Positions 26,526 through 38,755 are shown, counted from the first letter of the stretch. The stretch: DNA of 64,000 bases from Mesorhizobium sp. NZP2077 (GCF_013170805.1 NZ_CP051293.1:2300001-2364000); one strand, 5' to 3'. Notes: a model not told the origin generated them from the letters alone. Made by a program: numbers and translations.

Positions 26526-27610
26526 AATCGGCAGTACCTGCCAGGCAGGCAGGCAGCCTGGAGCTGCGGTCATTGCGCAAGTCTTATGGCGGCGTCGTGG
26601 CCGTGGACGACGTCTCTCTTTCTGTGCGTGCCGGGGAGTTCCTGACGTTGCTGGGGCCGAGCGGCTCTGGGAAGTCCACCACCTTGATGATGATTGCCGG
26701 CTTTGTTCAGCCCGAGGCAGGGTCGATCCTTTTGGACAATACGGATCTGGTCGGTATTCCCACGCACAAGCGCTCAATCGGCGTTGTTTTCCAGAACTAC
26801 GCCCTTTTTCCGCATATGAGCGTTGCACAAAACATCGGATTTCCATTGCGGATGCGTGACATGGAGGAAGCCGACACACGAGATCATATAGCCCGCGCCA
26901 CGGCGCTCGTTCGATTGCACGGCCTTGAGGAGCGTTATGCTCGACAACTATCCGGAGGCCAACAACAGCGAGTGGCGCTCGCCCGCGCCTTGGTGTTCCA
27001 ACCACCGCTATTGCTGCTTGATGAGCCGCTCGGCGCGTTGGATCGCATGTTGCGAGAGCAGATGAAGCATGAGTTACGGCGAGTGCATCAGGAACTGGGG
27101 ACGACGCTGATCTATGTGACGCACGACCAAGACGAAGCGCTGGTCCTGTCTGATCGGATCGCGATTATGAAGAACGGTCGGGTGGAGCAGATTGCGCCGC
27201 CGCGTGAAATATACGAGCGGCCCGTCAATCAGTTTGTCGCCGGATTCATGGGGGAGAGCAACTTCCTCGGCGGTCGCGTCGTTGGCGAGCATGGCGGTAC
27301 AGCAACCGTCAAGATCGGTGAACTCCTACTCCAGGGCGTACCGTCAAGCGGCATTCGCGCGGATCAAGACGTCGAAGTGTTTATTCGTCCCGAGAAGATC
27401 GTCTTCACAGCGCCTGGTGACGAAAAGGGATGGGCCGGGACCGTCAAGGATCTGATCTATAGCGGCGATTCCATTCGATATGTGATTTCGTTGGGATCGG
27501 CGCAGGTGATCGTCAAGCAGACTGTGCGGCAAGGCGTGTATTTGCCAGCTCGCGGGGATGCGGTTTCGTTGTCCTGGGATCCGCTCGACATCATTCTGTT
27601 TCCCTCTTAA
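26522..27610 (+). CDS. ABC transporter ATP-binding protein (PotA-like), block 2
   Basis: A 362-residue importer ATPase with Walker A GPSGSGKST, Q-loop VFQNYALFPHMS, signature LSGGQQQRVALARAL, Walker B LLLLDEPLGALD and switch His VTHDQDEA. A TOBE-like C-terminal domain follows (about 240-360). Its ATG overlaps the stop of the LVIVD gene (ATGA), so the two are translationally coupled. It completes the block 2 transporter. About 240 bp without a recognisable gene follow before the CoA ligase. Confidence 0.9.
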   Translation: MKSAVPARQAGSLELRSLRKSYGGVVAVDDVSLSVRAGEFLTLLGPSGSGKSTTLMMIAGFVQPEAGSILLDNTDLVGIPTHKRSIGVVFQNYALFPHMSVAQNIGFPLRMRDMEEADTRDHIARATALVRLHGLEERYARQLSGGQQQRVALARALVFQPPLLLLDEPLGALDRMLREQMKHELRRVHQELGTTLIYVTHDQDEALVLSDRIAIMKNGRVEQIAPPREIYERPVNQFVAGFMGESNFLGGRVVGEHGGTATVKIGELLLQGVPSSGIRADQDVEVFIRPEKIVFTAPGDEKGWAGTVKDLIYSGDSIRYVISLGSAQVIVKQTVRQGVYLPARGDAVSLSWDPLDIILFPS

Positions 27611-27851
27611 CGGGCGCGGTCGTGACGAGGGATGTTACCGTCAACGATTGGCTATGCGCTGCTGCCAATATTCAGCATTGAGGCCCCGCGCAGCTTTCAA
27701 ACGAGGCCGGCACGGGCCGGGTTACACGAGTGGTATCGACGCCGAGTTCGCTCCGGCTGGTAGGCAACGCCAACGTGGCCGCGTGTAGGACATCCGGTAG
27801 CTGTCGCCTTCGACCGGGAGGCGGATGCCTGCGAACATAAAGGAGGATGGC

Positions 27852-29417
27852 TTGCCTAGCGACCTACACTTGACGATCAGGGACATACTGTCGCGCGCTG
27901 ACGCCGAGGCCCCGGCGATCAGAGCACCCGACAAGGCGCCGCTAAGCTATGGGCAGTTGCTGCAGCATGCGGATGACGTCGCTTGCCGCCTTCGCGGCAT
28001 GGGCATCGGACCGAATGACAGAGTGGCAATCGTACTTCCGAACGGTGCCGAGATGGCGGTGGCGTTTCTCGCTTCGACGCTGTGCGGCACGGCGGCGCCG
28101 CTCAATCCAGCCTATCGCAGGGAGGAGCTTGACTTCTACCTGAATGACCTCGATGCAAAGCTCATCATCGTGGACGCTGACGCATCCGGGCCGGCGATCG
28201 AGGCTGCTGTTGCCAGGGGAATGGCGGTCGTTCGCGTCACCTGCGGAACGCAAAAGACGGCTGGGCTCTTGGTATCCCCTGATCTCGATGCGGCGGTGCC
28301 GCAGACTGCCACGAGCAACATATCGCCGCAAAACACTGCCATGGTGCTGCACACCTCCGGCACCACGTCGCGGCCGAAGATCGTGCCGCTGTCGCATCGC
28401 AACCTCACCTCATCGGCCAACCATATCGCGGTCTCGCTGGCGTTGCGGCGCGACGACGTCTGCTTGAATATCATGCCCCTCTTCCATATCCACGGGCTGG
28501 TCGCGGCGGTCCTTGCATCCTTGCACGCCGGAGCCTCAGTGGTCTGCACCCCGGGCTTCAACGCGCTACGCTTCATGGCGTTGCTGAAAGGCGAGAGCCC
28601 TACATGGTACACTGCGGTACCGACAATGCATCAGGCGATCACCGAGCGGGCAGCGCGCCAACCGGACGAGGCCATGAAGAACCGCCTCCGCTTTGTTCGC
28701 TCGAGTTCGGCCTCCCTGCCGCCCTCGGTTCTGGCGGAGATCGAGAAGACTTTCGGCTGCACCGTGGTCGAAGCCTACGGAATGACCGAGGCGGCGCATC
28801 AAATGACGTCCAATCCACTGACAAAGGCAGAGCGCCGGCCAGGAACGGTTGGACGGGCGGCCGGCCCGATGGTGCGTGTCGCCGACGCATTCGGCAATTT
28901 CCTTCCGCCCAGCACCGAGGGCGAGATCGTCATCTGCGGACCCAATGTTGCCAGCGGCTATGAGAACAATCCCGGCGCCGATGCCACCGCGTTCTTCGAG
29001 GACGGCGATGCGAAGGCGCGATGGTTTCGCACCGGTGATCTCGGCCGCTTCGATCAAGAAGGTTATCTGACCGTCACCGGCCGCATTAAAGAATTGATCA
29101 ACCGGGGGGGTGAAAAAGTCGCCCCGCGCGAGGTCGACGAAGTGCTGCTGCTGGCAAGCGGCGTGGCCCAGGCCGTCACCTTCGGCTATCCGCATCCAAA
29201 GCTTGGCGAAGAGGTGGCTGCAGCCGTCGTGCTTTCGCCGGGCAGCGGCGCCACAGCCGAGGGCATACGTGCTTTCGCCGCGGAGCGGCTTACGGCATTC
29301 AAAGTGCCCCGCAAGATATTCATCGTCGATGAGATTCCGAAGGGTGCAACAGGAAAGATTCAGCGCATTGGTCTTGCTGCGCTGTTGGGCATTAGCCGAA
29401 CAGAAGGGCATGCATGA
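27852..29417 (+). CDS. Acyl-CoA synthetase, oxalate-CoA ligase (AAE3/Pcs60)-like
   Basis: About 521 residues of the ANL adenylating superfamily. The P-loop is VLHTSGTTSRPKIVPLSH, followed by MPLFHIHGLVAAVLASL, YGMTEAAHQM, TGDLGRFDQEG and the catalytic Lys in PKGATGKIQR. The overall pattern is closest to the oxalyl-CoA synthetase group, but a short-chain or other carboxylate is possible. A TTG at 27852 is preferred because AAGGAGG lies 5 bp upstream. An in-frame ATG at 27825 would add nine residues without a site. It overlaps the next gene (ATGA). Confidence 0.8.
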   Translation: MPSDLHLTIRDILSRADAEAPAIRAPDKAPLSYGQLLQHADDVACRLRGMGIGPNDRVAIVLPNGAEMAVAFLASTLCGTAAPLNPAYRREELDFYLNDLDAKLIIVDADASGPAIEAAVARGMAVVRVTCGTQKTAGLLVSPDLDAAVPQTATSNISPQNTAMVLHTSGTTSRPKIVPLSHRNLTSSANHIAVSLALRRDDVCLNIMPLFHIHGLVAAVLASLHAGASVVCTPGFNALRFMALLKGESPTWYTAVPTMHQAITERAARQPDEAMKNRLRFVRSSSASLPPSVLAEIEKTFGCTVVEAYGMTEAAHQMTSNPLTKAERRPGTVGRAAGPMVRVADAFGNFLPPSTEGEIVICGPNVASGYENNPGADATAFFEDGDAKARWFRTGDLGRFDQEGYLTVTGRIKELINRGGEKVAPREVDEVLLLASGVAQAVTFGYPHPKLGEEVAAAVVLSPGSGATAEGIRAFAAERLTAFKVPRKIFIVDEIPKGATGKIQRIGLAALLGISRTEGHA

Positions 29418-30442
29418 AGATCTGTATATACGGGGCCGGCGCGATTGGTGGATATCTCGGGGCCGCACTTGCCGAGGCGGGCTGCGAAGTCAGCCTGATC
29501 GCGCGCGGTGCGCACATGGAGGCCATCCGAAGAGATGGGCTTCGCATGGTCCAAGGCGAGCAGGAGACGGTCTATCGTCTCATCTGTACCGACCGGCCAC
29601 AAGACCTGGCTGCACAGGACTATGTGATTGTCGCGCTCAAGGCTCATCAGGTGCCGGCGGCTGCCCAATCGATCGCTGCACTCCTGGCGCCGGAAGGCAG
29701 CGTGGTCACCGCAGTGAATGGCCTGCCATGGTGGTACTTTTTCAAGGCCGGAAACGAATTCGAGGGCAGGTGGCTCGAAAGTGTCGATCCAGGCGGTGTG
29801 CAATGGCGCACGATCGGGCCCGAGCGGGTGATCGGCTGCGTCGTCTATCCAGCCTGCGAGATCACCTATCCTGGCGTCGTGACGCTGATGGAGGGGGACC
29901 GGTTTTCCTTGGGCGAGCCATCCGGAGAGGCGACGCCGCGCGTATCAGCGCTCTCCGATGCGATGCGCAAGGGTGGCCTGAAAGCGCCGATCCGGGCACG
30001 CATTCGCGACGAGATCTGGATAAAACTATGGGGCAACCTGAGCTTCAATCCAATCTCGGCGCTGACACTGGCGACACTCGAAACGATCTGCCGTAATCCC
30101 GGGACACGGGGTGTGGCGCGATCAATGATGCTGGAGGCGCAACGCATTGCCGAGCATTTGGGTGTCAAGTTCCCGATTGATGTCGATCGCCGTATTGCGG
30201 GCGCGCAGGCCGTTGGCAAGCACAAGACTTCAATGTTGCAGGACCTGGAGCGCGGCCGCCCGATGGAGATTGAGTCGCTCGCCGGCTCCGTGCAGGAACT
30301 GGGACTTATGACGGGCATGAAAACACCGTCAATCGATCTTGTGCTGGCGCTGCTTCGTCTGAGGGCCAAAACACTGGCTGAAACGAACGCACCACACGCA
30401 CCGCACGAACAGGTGGACCGCGCCTCGCCCAGTGTAAAATAG
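29414..30442 (+). CDS. Ketopantoate reductase-family (PanE/ApbA-like) oxidoreductase
   Basis: A 342-residue NADP-dependent 2-hydroxyacid/2-keto acid oxidoreductase. The N-terminal nucleotide motif is IYGAGAIGGYLGAALAEAG. The catalytic Lys and Asn region includes ALKAHQVP and KLWGNLSFNPISAL in the helical C-terminal domain. Family members reduce ketopantoate, but many rhizobial paralogues act on other 2-keto acids in catabolic clusters. It is translationally coupled to the CoA ligase by a 4-bp overlap and is followed by a fumarylacetoacetase-type hydrolase 18 bp away. That context points to a catabolic role rather than pantothenate synthesis. Confidence 0.82.
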   Translation: MKICIYGAGAIGGYLGAALAEAGCEVSLIARGAHMEAIRRDGLRMVQGEQETVYRLICTDRPQDLAAQDYVIVALKAHQVPAAAQSIAALLAPEGSVVTAVNGLPWWYFFKAGNEFEGRWLESVDPGGVQWRTIGPERVIGCVVYPACEITYPGVVTLMEGDRFSLGEPSGEATPRVSALSDAMRKGGLKAPIRARIRDEIWIKLWGNLSFNPISALTLATLETICRNPGTRGVARSMMLEAQRIAEHLGVKFPIDVDRRIAGAQAVGKHKTSMLQDLERGRPMEIESLAGSVQELGLMTGMKTPSIDLVLALLRLRAKTLAETNAPHAPHEQVDRASPSVK

Positions 30443-30460
30443 ATTCTGGATGGAACCGAC

Positions 30461-31234
30461 GTGACGCACTGGATTCGTTATTCTGTGAAAACAAGTTCAG
30501 GCTTCGGCATCCTTGTTGACGATACCATTCATGTCCATGAGGGCGACATGTTCGGAGCAAGCGAGCCAACCGGTGCCTTGCTTCCGCTCGAGTCGGTCCA
30601 GGTGGCCATGCCATGCGTTCCAAGCAAGATGATCGCACTGTGGAACAATTCCCGTACCGTCGCGGCCACGCAGGGTCTTGAAATTCCAAAAGACCCGATG
30701 TTCTTCATCAAGCCGGCCAATTCATATGCCGGTCAGAATTCGGTTGTCGAGCATTCAGCGGTTGTCGGGCGCATTCTCTTCGAGGGGGAACTGGGCATCA
30801 TCATCGGCAGGCGGTGCCTTAATGCATCGATCGAAGTGGCTGAGGCGGCGATCTTTGGCTATACTTGCGTCAACGACCTGACGGCGCACGCATTTCTCCA
30901 AGCGGAATCTGGTTTTACCCACTGGACGCGCGCCAAGGGGCTGGATGGGTTCGCGCCATTCGGCCCGGTCATAGCGACTGACATCGATCCGGCCGGACTG
31001 ACTATCCGTACGCGCGTCAACGGGCGCGAGCGCCAGTCATATTCGACATCGGATCTGATTTTCCAGCCGGCCAGGTTGATCAGTTTGATCTCGCGCGGAT
31101 TGACCCTGCTCCCGGGCGATCTCATCGCCTGCGGCACATCGGCGGGCGTCGGCCCGCTGCCGAAGGAGGGCGCCGTGGAAGTCGAGATTGACGGCATCGG
31201 GATACTCACGACGCAATGCCGCCCACCGCAATAA
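30461..31234 (+). CDS. Fumarylacetoacetate hydrolase-family protein
   Basis: A 257-residue protein of the FAH superfamily. Metal-binding acids are present in LFEGELGIIIGRR and VNDLTAHAF, and GDLIACGTSAGVG lies near the C terminus. Members hydrolyse or decarboxylate 1,3-dicarbonyl compounds (acylpyruvase, oxaloacetate decarboxylase, 2-keto-pentenoate hydratase). The start is GTG at 30461, the first in-frame start after the upstream gene. It probably shares a transcript with the CoA ligase and PanE-like genes. Substrate not determinable. Confidence 0.83.
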   Translation: MTHWIRYSVKTSSGFGILVDDTIHVHEGDMFGASEPTGALLPLESVQVAMPCVPSKMIALWNNSRTVAATQGLEIPKDPMFFIKPANSYAGQNSVVEHSAVVGRILFEGELGIIIGRRCLNASIEVAEAAIFGYTCVNDLTAHAFLQAESGFTHWTRAKGLDGFAPFGPVIATDIDPAGLTIRTRVNGRERQSYSTSDLIFQPARLISLISRGLTLLPGDLIACGTSAGVGPLPKEGAVEVEIDGIGILTTQCRPPQ

Positions 31235-31267
31235 TCCCGCGACGAGCAGCCTCTGGAAATAACGACC

Positions 31268-31309
31268 AAACAGGGCAGGGCTGTTTTCTAATCTGCTTCC
31301 TGCCTGTTT
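31268..31309 (+). terminator. Imperfect stem-loop after the FAH-family gene
   Basis: AAACAGGGCAGG (31268-31279) pairs with CCTGCCTGTTT (31299-31309) with one bulged G and a 19-base loop. It lies 34 bp after the FAH stop and before the aldo/keto reductase. There is no downstream T-run, so a Rho-independent terminator is only weakly supported. Confidence 0.35.
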
Positions 31310-31357
31310 CACTCATGGCCGAAACGTCCATGCCTTAGACGACGATGGAGTAGCTTA

Positions 31358-32200
31358 ATGCCCGAAACACCAGGCCAATCCGCGATGCTTACCAGGAACA
31401 TTCCTTCGAGCGGTGAGCCGCTGCCGGTCGTGGGATGCGGCACTTGGCAGACGTTCGATAGCGGCACATCCCCGACTGAACTCGAGGCACCGAGGCAGGT
31501 TCTCGAGCGTTTGTTCGCGGCTGGCGGTTCAGTCATTGACACGTCACCCATGTATGGTCGGGCCGAACAGGTCGCCGGCGAGGTCCTGGCCAGTTTGGCG
31601 CCCGGTTCCCCAAGATTCCTCGCAACCAAGGTCTGGACGACGGGTCGGCGGGCAGGCATCAAGCAGATGGAGCATTCCTTCAGGTTGCTGAAGTCCGACG
31701 TGATCGATCTGATGCAAATTCACAACCTCGTCGACTGGAGGACCCACCTTCCCGTCCTCAAAGAGTGGAAGGCCGCAGGGCGTCTCAGGTACATTGGCGT
31801 GACGCACTACACGGATAGCGCCCACGGGGATCTCGAAGCCGTCCTTCGGTCGGAGACGTTCGATTTTGTGCAGCTGAATTACTCGCTGCTTGATCGTGCG
31901 GCGGAGCGGCGGCTATTACCCGCGGCCCAGGACCTCGGCGTCGCCGTTCTTGTCAACCGGCCCTTGGGTGAAGGCACACTGATACGTCGCCTCAGCGACA
32001 GACCGCTTCCTGAGGTCGCCAGGGAGCTTGGCTGCGGAAGCTGGTCAGAGCTGGCACTGAAGTACATCGTGGCCCATCCTGCGGTGACATGCATTATCCC
32101 CGCCACGTCAGATCCCGAACACATGAAAAGCAACGCGCGGGCCGGGTTCGGAGACGTGGCAACGGATGAGCAGCGCCGCCGCATCTCGCAAGCACTGTAG
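31358..32200 (+). CDS. Aldo/keto reductase
   Basis: A 280-residue NADPH-dependent TIM-barrel reductase. The catalytic tetrad is visible: Asp in VIDTSPMYG, Tyr in the same motif, Lys in FLATKVWTTGRR, and His in MQIHNLVDW. The C-terminal cofactor loop includes CIIPATSDPEHMKSNA. It reduces aldehydes or ketones; substrate unknown. It is the last plus-strand gene before the convergent cbb operon. A TGGAG site 6 bp upstream supports the ATG. Confidence 0.87.
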   Translation: MPETPGQSAMLTRNIPSSGEPLPVVGCGTWQTFDSGTSPTELEAPRQVLERLFAAGGSVIDTSPMYGRAEQVAGEVLASLAPGSPRFLATKVWTTGRRAGIKQMEHSFRLLKSDVIDLMQIHNLVDWRTHLPVLKEWKAAGRLRYIGVTHYTDSAHGDLEAVLRSETFDFVQLNYSLLDRAAERRLLPAAQDLGVAVLVNRPLGEGTLIRRLSDRPLPEVARELGCGSWSELALKYIVAHPAVTCIIPATSDPEHMKSNARAGFGDVATDEQRRRISQAL

Positions 32201-32700
32201 GCTTCTCGACGTCGTCGAGTTCGGCAGCGCTCCAGGCCAAGTTCGGCAGATTTGTTTTAGACTGTGCAACGGTGGAACGGACGGCGCTTGCGCAGCTGAT
32301 CGCAACCAAATGGGCGACCCTTGGCCGCGCTGCCCGTGTTGTCCTCCAAGCCGGCCGGCATCCGCATCGCCAAACCCGCCATCGGGCGGATACGCTTCGC
32401 ACACCATCGGCGCATCAAGCGCCGAGTCGGCCGAGGCTCTGCTTCAAATCGACGGCCACTGCCTCCCACCATCTTGTCTGGCATCGAAAATTCACATGAT
32501 GCGCGAGCGACAGGCGAGGTACGCCTTCAATGCGAATCCGTCCCTGGCCGAGAACCTCGCCGCCTGATTGACCTCGCAGCGGCCACTCGGCGTCCCTGTT
32601 CAGCCCTTGCAACAAAACCCGCAACAGGCCGCGAGGACTGCTCGATCGGCCAATCCCTTGGGTTGCCGGGCGACGGCCCGCTCGACAAAGTTGGCGATGT
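32201..32700. other. 500-bp convergent spacer with degenerate sequence
   Basis: This gap separates the aldo/keto reductase from the cbbY end on the other strand. No frame encodes a protein I recognise. It contains the second copy of the degenerate repeat (32475-32560). It looks like an old insertion scar. Confidence 0.55.
32475..32560 (+). repeat. Degenerate repeat, copy 2
   Basis: This is the partner of the copy at 19067-19150, in the same orientation. The shared core runs from CATGATG through GACAGGCGAGGT and CGCCTT to TGGCCG. The similarity may extend more weakly for another 60 bp. The two copies lie at the two ends of block 2. Confidence 0.4.
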
Positions 32701-33459
32701 TCAAGCGTCCGTTCGCCGACCGCCGGACCTCCCTCCGGCACGCCGCAGTAGGCGGCTCACCTCGAGCGGCTGGTTCATCATCGACGTATAAGGGTTGAAC
32801 TCGGCCGATGACCATGGCGTCGCCAGATTGCGTAGGATGAGATCGGCGCCGCTGAAGTCCTCGTGAGACGTAAACAGGCTGGCTGTGATGACCGTGCGCA
32901 TGCCGACCGCACGAGCAGCCATAAGTCCGTTCCTGGAATCCTCGATGCAAAGACACTCGCAACCCTCCAGACCAAGGTCCGATAGCACCAGCCGATAGAC
33001 TTCAGGATCGGGTTTTTTGGCGCGCACATCCTCGCCGGTACGGATGCTGGAAAACAGGTCCAAGGACCTTGGGCCGAGCGTCTGATGAAGGAGCGACACC
33101 ACATTCGCCCTACTGGTGGTCGTTCCGATCGCGAGCATCAGCCCCTCCTGCGTGGCATGCTCAATCAGCTCCACCACGCCAGGCCTCAGGCTGATCAGAC
33201 CCTCTTTGATCTTGAGGTTATAGATTTCTGTCTTTCGTGCGTGCAGAAGATCTGGGTCGACATTTTGCCCCGCCATCTGCGCATACGAAACAATGCGCTC
33301 CCGCCCACCCGTGGTGCCGAGCAACTCGGTGTACAGACTGTGGTCCCAGACCCAATTAAGCCCGTGCTCGGCAAAAGTCTGGTTGAAAGACTGACGGTGT
33401 AGCTCCTCGGTCTCCGCGAGCGTGCCGTCAACGTCGAAGACAAGCGCTCGAATAGCCAT
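32701..33459 (-). CDS. cbbY: CbbY-type HAD sugar phosphatase
   Basis: A 252-residue haloacid dehalogenase-superfamily protein. Motif I is VFDVDGTLAETEELHRQSFN, motif II is GTTTSR, motif III Lys is in RAKKPDPEVY and motif IV is CIEDSRNG. Known CbbY of red-type RuBisCO operons removes xylulose-1,5-bisphosphate, an inhibitor of RuBisCO. It is the last gene of the cbb operon, 14 bp after cbbZ. The C-terminal 20 residues are Arg/Gly-rich and may be a read-through tail into the degenerate spacer. Confidence 0.88.
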   Translation of the reverse strand: MAIRALVFDVDGTLAETEELHRQSFNQTFAEHGLNWVWDHSLYTELLGTTGGRERIVSYAQMAGQNVDPDLLHARKTEIYNLKIKEGLISLRPGVVELIEHATQEGLMLAIGTTTSRANVVSLLHQTLGPRSLDLFSSIRTGEDVRAKKPDPEVYRLVLSDLGLEGCECLCIEDSRNGLMAARAVGMRTVITASLFTSHEDFSGADLILRNLATPWSSAEFNPYTSMMNQPLEVSRLLRRAGGRSGGRRTDA

Positions 33460-33473
33460 TGCACAGCCTTTTC

Positions 33474-34160
33474 TTACCTCAGGAAAACCGATTCCAGCTG
33501 GTCGAGCACGTCGATAACGCAGTCAGCGCCGAGAGCTTCGGCCGCCAGTTCGGTATACCCGCCGCGCACTATGATGCAGCGCATGCCCGCGGCCCTGGCG
33601 GCTCCGACGTCGGCCATGCTATCTCCCACCATAACCGCCTGAGCGCTGCTGCAACCGCACGCGTGACAGGCAGCCAGAAGCATATCGGGAGCAGGTTTTT
33701 TCGGATGGCCGGCATCGCCGCCGATGACGACATCGAGCTCATTCGACAGGCCGAAATGCGCCAGGACAATGCGTGAGAAGCCTCCCGGCTTGTTGGTGAC
33801 GACGCCGGTCCGCATCCCAGCCTTGCGAGCCGCGGTCAGCGCCCTGTCCGCTCCGGGGCGCAGGGAGGTCAGTCGGGTGAGGTGGCGGCCATAGATCTCA
33901 TTCATCCTCTCGCGGCTTGCGCTCTGATCTTCCAGGCCAAGCGCGACCGAATGCGCCGCGAAGGCTCGTTCGATGAGTTTCTCGACCCCATGGCCGATCA
34001 TGCCACGCACTGCCTCAAGTGAGTGCGGCTCCAGGCCGTATTGCGCCATCAGTTCATTGACGGCGGCGGCCATATCAGGGGCCGAATCGACAAGCGTTCC
34101 ATCAAGGTCGAAGAAGACCGCCCGCAGGGGCAGGTCCGCGAATGCTTGGCTCGCCTTCAT
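33474..34160 (-). CDS. cbbZ: Phosphoglycolate phosphatase
   Basis: About 228 residues, a HAD hydrolase with AVFFDLDGTLVDSAPDMAAA, VVTNKPGG and VMVGDSMADVGAARAAG. It would dephosphorylate 2-phosphoglycolate formed by RuBisCO oxygenation. The ATG at 34160 is preferred; another at 34184 would overlap the rpe gene by 14 bp. Its position between cbbE and cbbY in the operon supports the photorespiratory salvage role. Confidence 0.88.
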   Translation of the reverse strand: MKASQAFADLPLRAVFFDLDGTLVDSAPDMAAAVNELMAQYGLEPHSLEAVRGMIGHGVEKLIERAFAAHSVALGLEDQSASRERMNEIYGRHLTRLTSLRPGADRALTAARKAGMRTGVVTNKPGGFSRIVLAHFGLSNELDVVIGGDAGHPKKPAPDMLLAACHACGCSSAQAVMVGDSMADVGAARAAGMRCIIVRGGYTELAAEALGADCVIDVLDQLESVFLR

Positions 34161-34170
34161 GGCGCCCGTC

Positions 34171-34842
34171 TCACGAAGCCGCATCGGCTGATTGGCGAAT
34201 GGCCGCGATGTTGGCCCCGTATGCCGCGGCCGTCCCGCCTTTGAAGATGGCCGAGCCCGCAACAAACACATTGGCACCGGCGGATGCTAGGAGGGGTGCG
34301 GTCTGCGAAGTCACCCCGCCGTCGATTTCGATATCGATCGGTCGATCACCGATCATCGCCTTCACGCGCTTTACCTTCTCGACCACCGACGGAATGAAGG
34401 CCTGGCCGCCGAACCCTGGATTGACCGTCATCAGGAGGACGAGATCCAGACGATCCAGCACGTATTCGATAACGTTCTCCGGCGTCGAGGGATTGATCGA
34501 AACGCCGGCTTTCTTGCCAAGGTCGCGGATGGCCTGGAGCGATCGGTCGAGGTGCACTCCAGCTTCTGCGTGGACCGTTATGATGTCGCAACCTGCATCG
34601 GCGAAGGCGGCGAGATAGGGATCAGCTGGCGTGATCATCAAGTGACAGTCGAACACCTTGTCTGTTCGGTTCCGGATTGCCTTGATCACGGCAGGACCGA
34701 AGGTAATGTTGGGCACGAAGTGGCCGTCCATAACATCGAGGTGGATCCAGTCCGCACCTGCTGCGGCGACGGCCTCGACTTCTTCGCCAAGACGCGAGAA
34801 GTCGGCCGAGAGGACCGATGGGGCAATGATCGTCTGCTTCAC
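34171..34842 (-). CDS. cbbE: Ribulose-phosphate 3-epimerase
   Basis: A 223-residue TIM barrel with [45 protein letters not shown] and EIDGGV, all hallmarks of Rpe. It interconverts ribulose-5-phosphate and xylulose-5-phosphate for the regenerative phase of the Calvin cycle. The start codon is GTG, overlapping the cbbX stop (GTGA), so translation is coupled. Confidence 0.93.
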   Translation of the reverse strand: MKQTIIAPSVLSADFSRLGEEVEAVAAAGADWIHLDVMDGHFVPNITFGPAVIKAIRNRTDKVFDCHLMITPADPYLAAFADAGCDIITVHAEAGVHLDRSLQAIRDLGKKAGVSINPSTPENVIEYVLDRLDLVLLMTVNPGFGGQAFIPSVVEKVKRVKAMIGDRPIDIEIDGGVTSQTAPLLASAGANVFVAGSAIFKGGTAAAYGANIAAIRQSADAAS

Positions 34843-35762
34843 TTGGTGGGACCTTCCGCGGCTGTTGGCGTCAAGAACACTCGGCTGGCCCTGATGTCGT
34901 CGGCACGGATGGTCGACATCTCCTGCACGGTGACGGGGCCGACCGAGGTTTCGAAAAGACGATTGGCGTGACGCAGCCGGGCGCGGTCCAACGCATTGCG
35001 GATCGAGCGTGCATTGGCGAAGTGGGGCTGCGTGCGCCTCATGCGAATGTAGGCGGCCATCATCTGCGTGGCTTCATCGTCGAGCACATAATTCTGCTTG
35101 GCCAGCATCGTCTCGGCAATGGAAAGCAGCTCTGCGTCCTCATAGTCCGGGAAGTCGATGTGGTGTGCAATGCGCGATCGAAATCCCGGGTTGGACTGAT
35201 AGAAGCGCTCCATCCGGTCCCCATAGCCGGCGAGGATGACGACGAGGTCGTCCCGCTGGTTCTCCATCACCTGCAGGAGGATTTCTATGGCTTCCTGGCC
35301 ATAGTCGCGCTCGTTGTCGGGACGGTAGAGATAGTAGGCTTCGTCGATGAACAACACGCCCCCCATCGCCTTCTTCAGCACCTCCTTCGTCTTCGGCGCG
35401 GTATGGCCGATATACTGGCCGACGAGATCGTCGCGCGTTACCGAGACGAGATGGCCCTTGCGCACGTACCCAAGCCGATGGAGCAGATTTGCCATCCTGA
35501 GCGCCACCGTCGTCTTGCCGGTGCCTGGATTGCCGGTAAAGCTCATATGCAACGTCGGCGTATGGGTCGACAGGCCCAGGCGGCTGCGCGCGCGCTCGAC
35601 CAGCAAGAGCGCCGCCGTCTCGCGGATACGCTGCTTGACCGGCTTGAGACCGGTCAGATCGCGATCAAGCTCCGCCAGGATCTCAGCCACCCCCGATTCA
35701 CGGAAGTCGGCGGCCAGGTCCACGCTCGGCGTTGCCGTTTCGAATGTCTGCACGGCAGTCAT
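34839..35762 (-). CDS. cbbX: Red-type RuBisCO activase (AAA+)
   Basis: A 307-residue AAA+ ATPase with Walker [16 protein letters not shown] and Walker [14 protein letters not shown]. The length and sequence match CbbX, which is stimulated by ribulose-1,5-bisphosphate and remodels inhibited red-type RuBisCO by pulling on the large-subunit C terminus. It follows cbbS by 18 bp, the standard order for form IC operons. An Arg-finger region is expected near [11 protein letters not shown]. Confidence 0.95.
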   Translation of the reverse strand: MTAVQTFETATPSVDLAADFRESGVAEILAELDRDLTGLKPVKQRIRETAALLLVERARSRLGLSTHTPTLHMSFTGNPGTGKTTVALRMANLLHRLGYVRKGHLVSVTRDDLVGQYIGHTAPKTKEVLKKAMGGVLFIDEAYYLYRPDNERDYGQEAIEILLQVMENQRDDLVVILAGYGDRMERFYQSNPGFRSRIAHHIDFPDYEDAELLSIAETMLAKQNYVLDDEATQMMAAYIRMRRTQPHFANARSIRNALDRARLRHANRLFETSVGPVTVQEMSTIRADDIRASRVFLTPTAAEGPTK

Positions 35763-35780
35763 GGATACGTCTCCAGGGCG

Positions 35781-36170
35781 TTAAAGTGCAGCCTTCATCG
35801 AATAGCGTTGGACACGGCTGTCCGTCTCGGTGCGGGTGAGGACGAACCTGGGCTCGACCTTCGGCCGATTGACGATGAAGGACAGCATCACGGTCTCGAA
35901 ACCACGCGAGGAATCGAAGGCGTTGAGGCGGATATAGCTGTCCGATTGGGCAACGCGGCAGGCGCGTATCTCCATCATAACGCCAGCCGCATCCTTGAGG
36001 TCGAACATTGGGTTGCCCCACATCTCCCAGAATATGTTCCGGGGATGCGGGTCGTCAGTGTATTCAACACCGATCGACCATTCGTTGCGCAGGCAATATT
36101 CGACCTGCGCGGAAATCTGTTCGTCCGAGAGGTCCGGCAGAAAGGAAAAAGTTCCCTGTGTGATGCGCAT
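35781..36170 (-). CDS. cbbS: RuBisCO small subunit, red type
   Basis: A 129-residue small subunit starting [19 protein letters not shown] and containing [17 protein letters not shown] and [10 protein letters not shown]. The extra C-terminal segment (about residues 100-129) is the beta-hairpin extension typical of red-type small subunits, which line the central channel of the L8S8 complex. It lies 12 bp after cbbL and before cbbX. Confidence 0.96.
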   Translation of the reverse strand: MRITQGTFSFLPDLSDEQISAQVEYCLRNEWSIGVEYTDDPHPRNIFWEMWGNPMFDLKDAAGVMMEIRACRVAQSDSYIRLNAFDSSRGFETVMLSFIVNRPKVEPRFVLTRTETDSRVQRYSMKAAL

Positions 36171-36182
36171 TGATCAAGCTCC

Positions 36183-38754
<2,572 letters not shown>

Positions 38755-38755
38755 T

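Noticed and set aside
31268..31309. Strong Rho-independent terminator
   Set aside because: The stem is imperfect and no T-run follows; kept only as a weak candidate.
32201..32700. Intact transposase gene in the cbb/block 2 spacer
   Set aside because: No frame gives a transposase domain; only degenerate sequence is visible.
34968..36173. 401-codon plus-strand open frame
   Set aside because: Antisense to cbbX and cbbS in a high-GC genome; no family resemblance.
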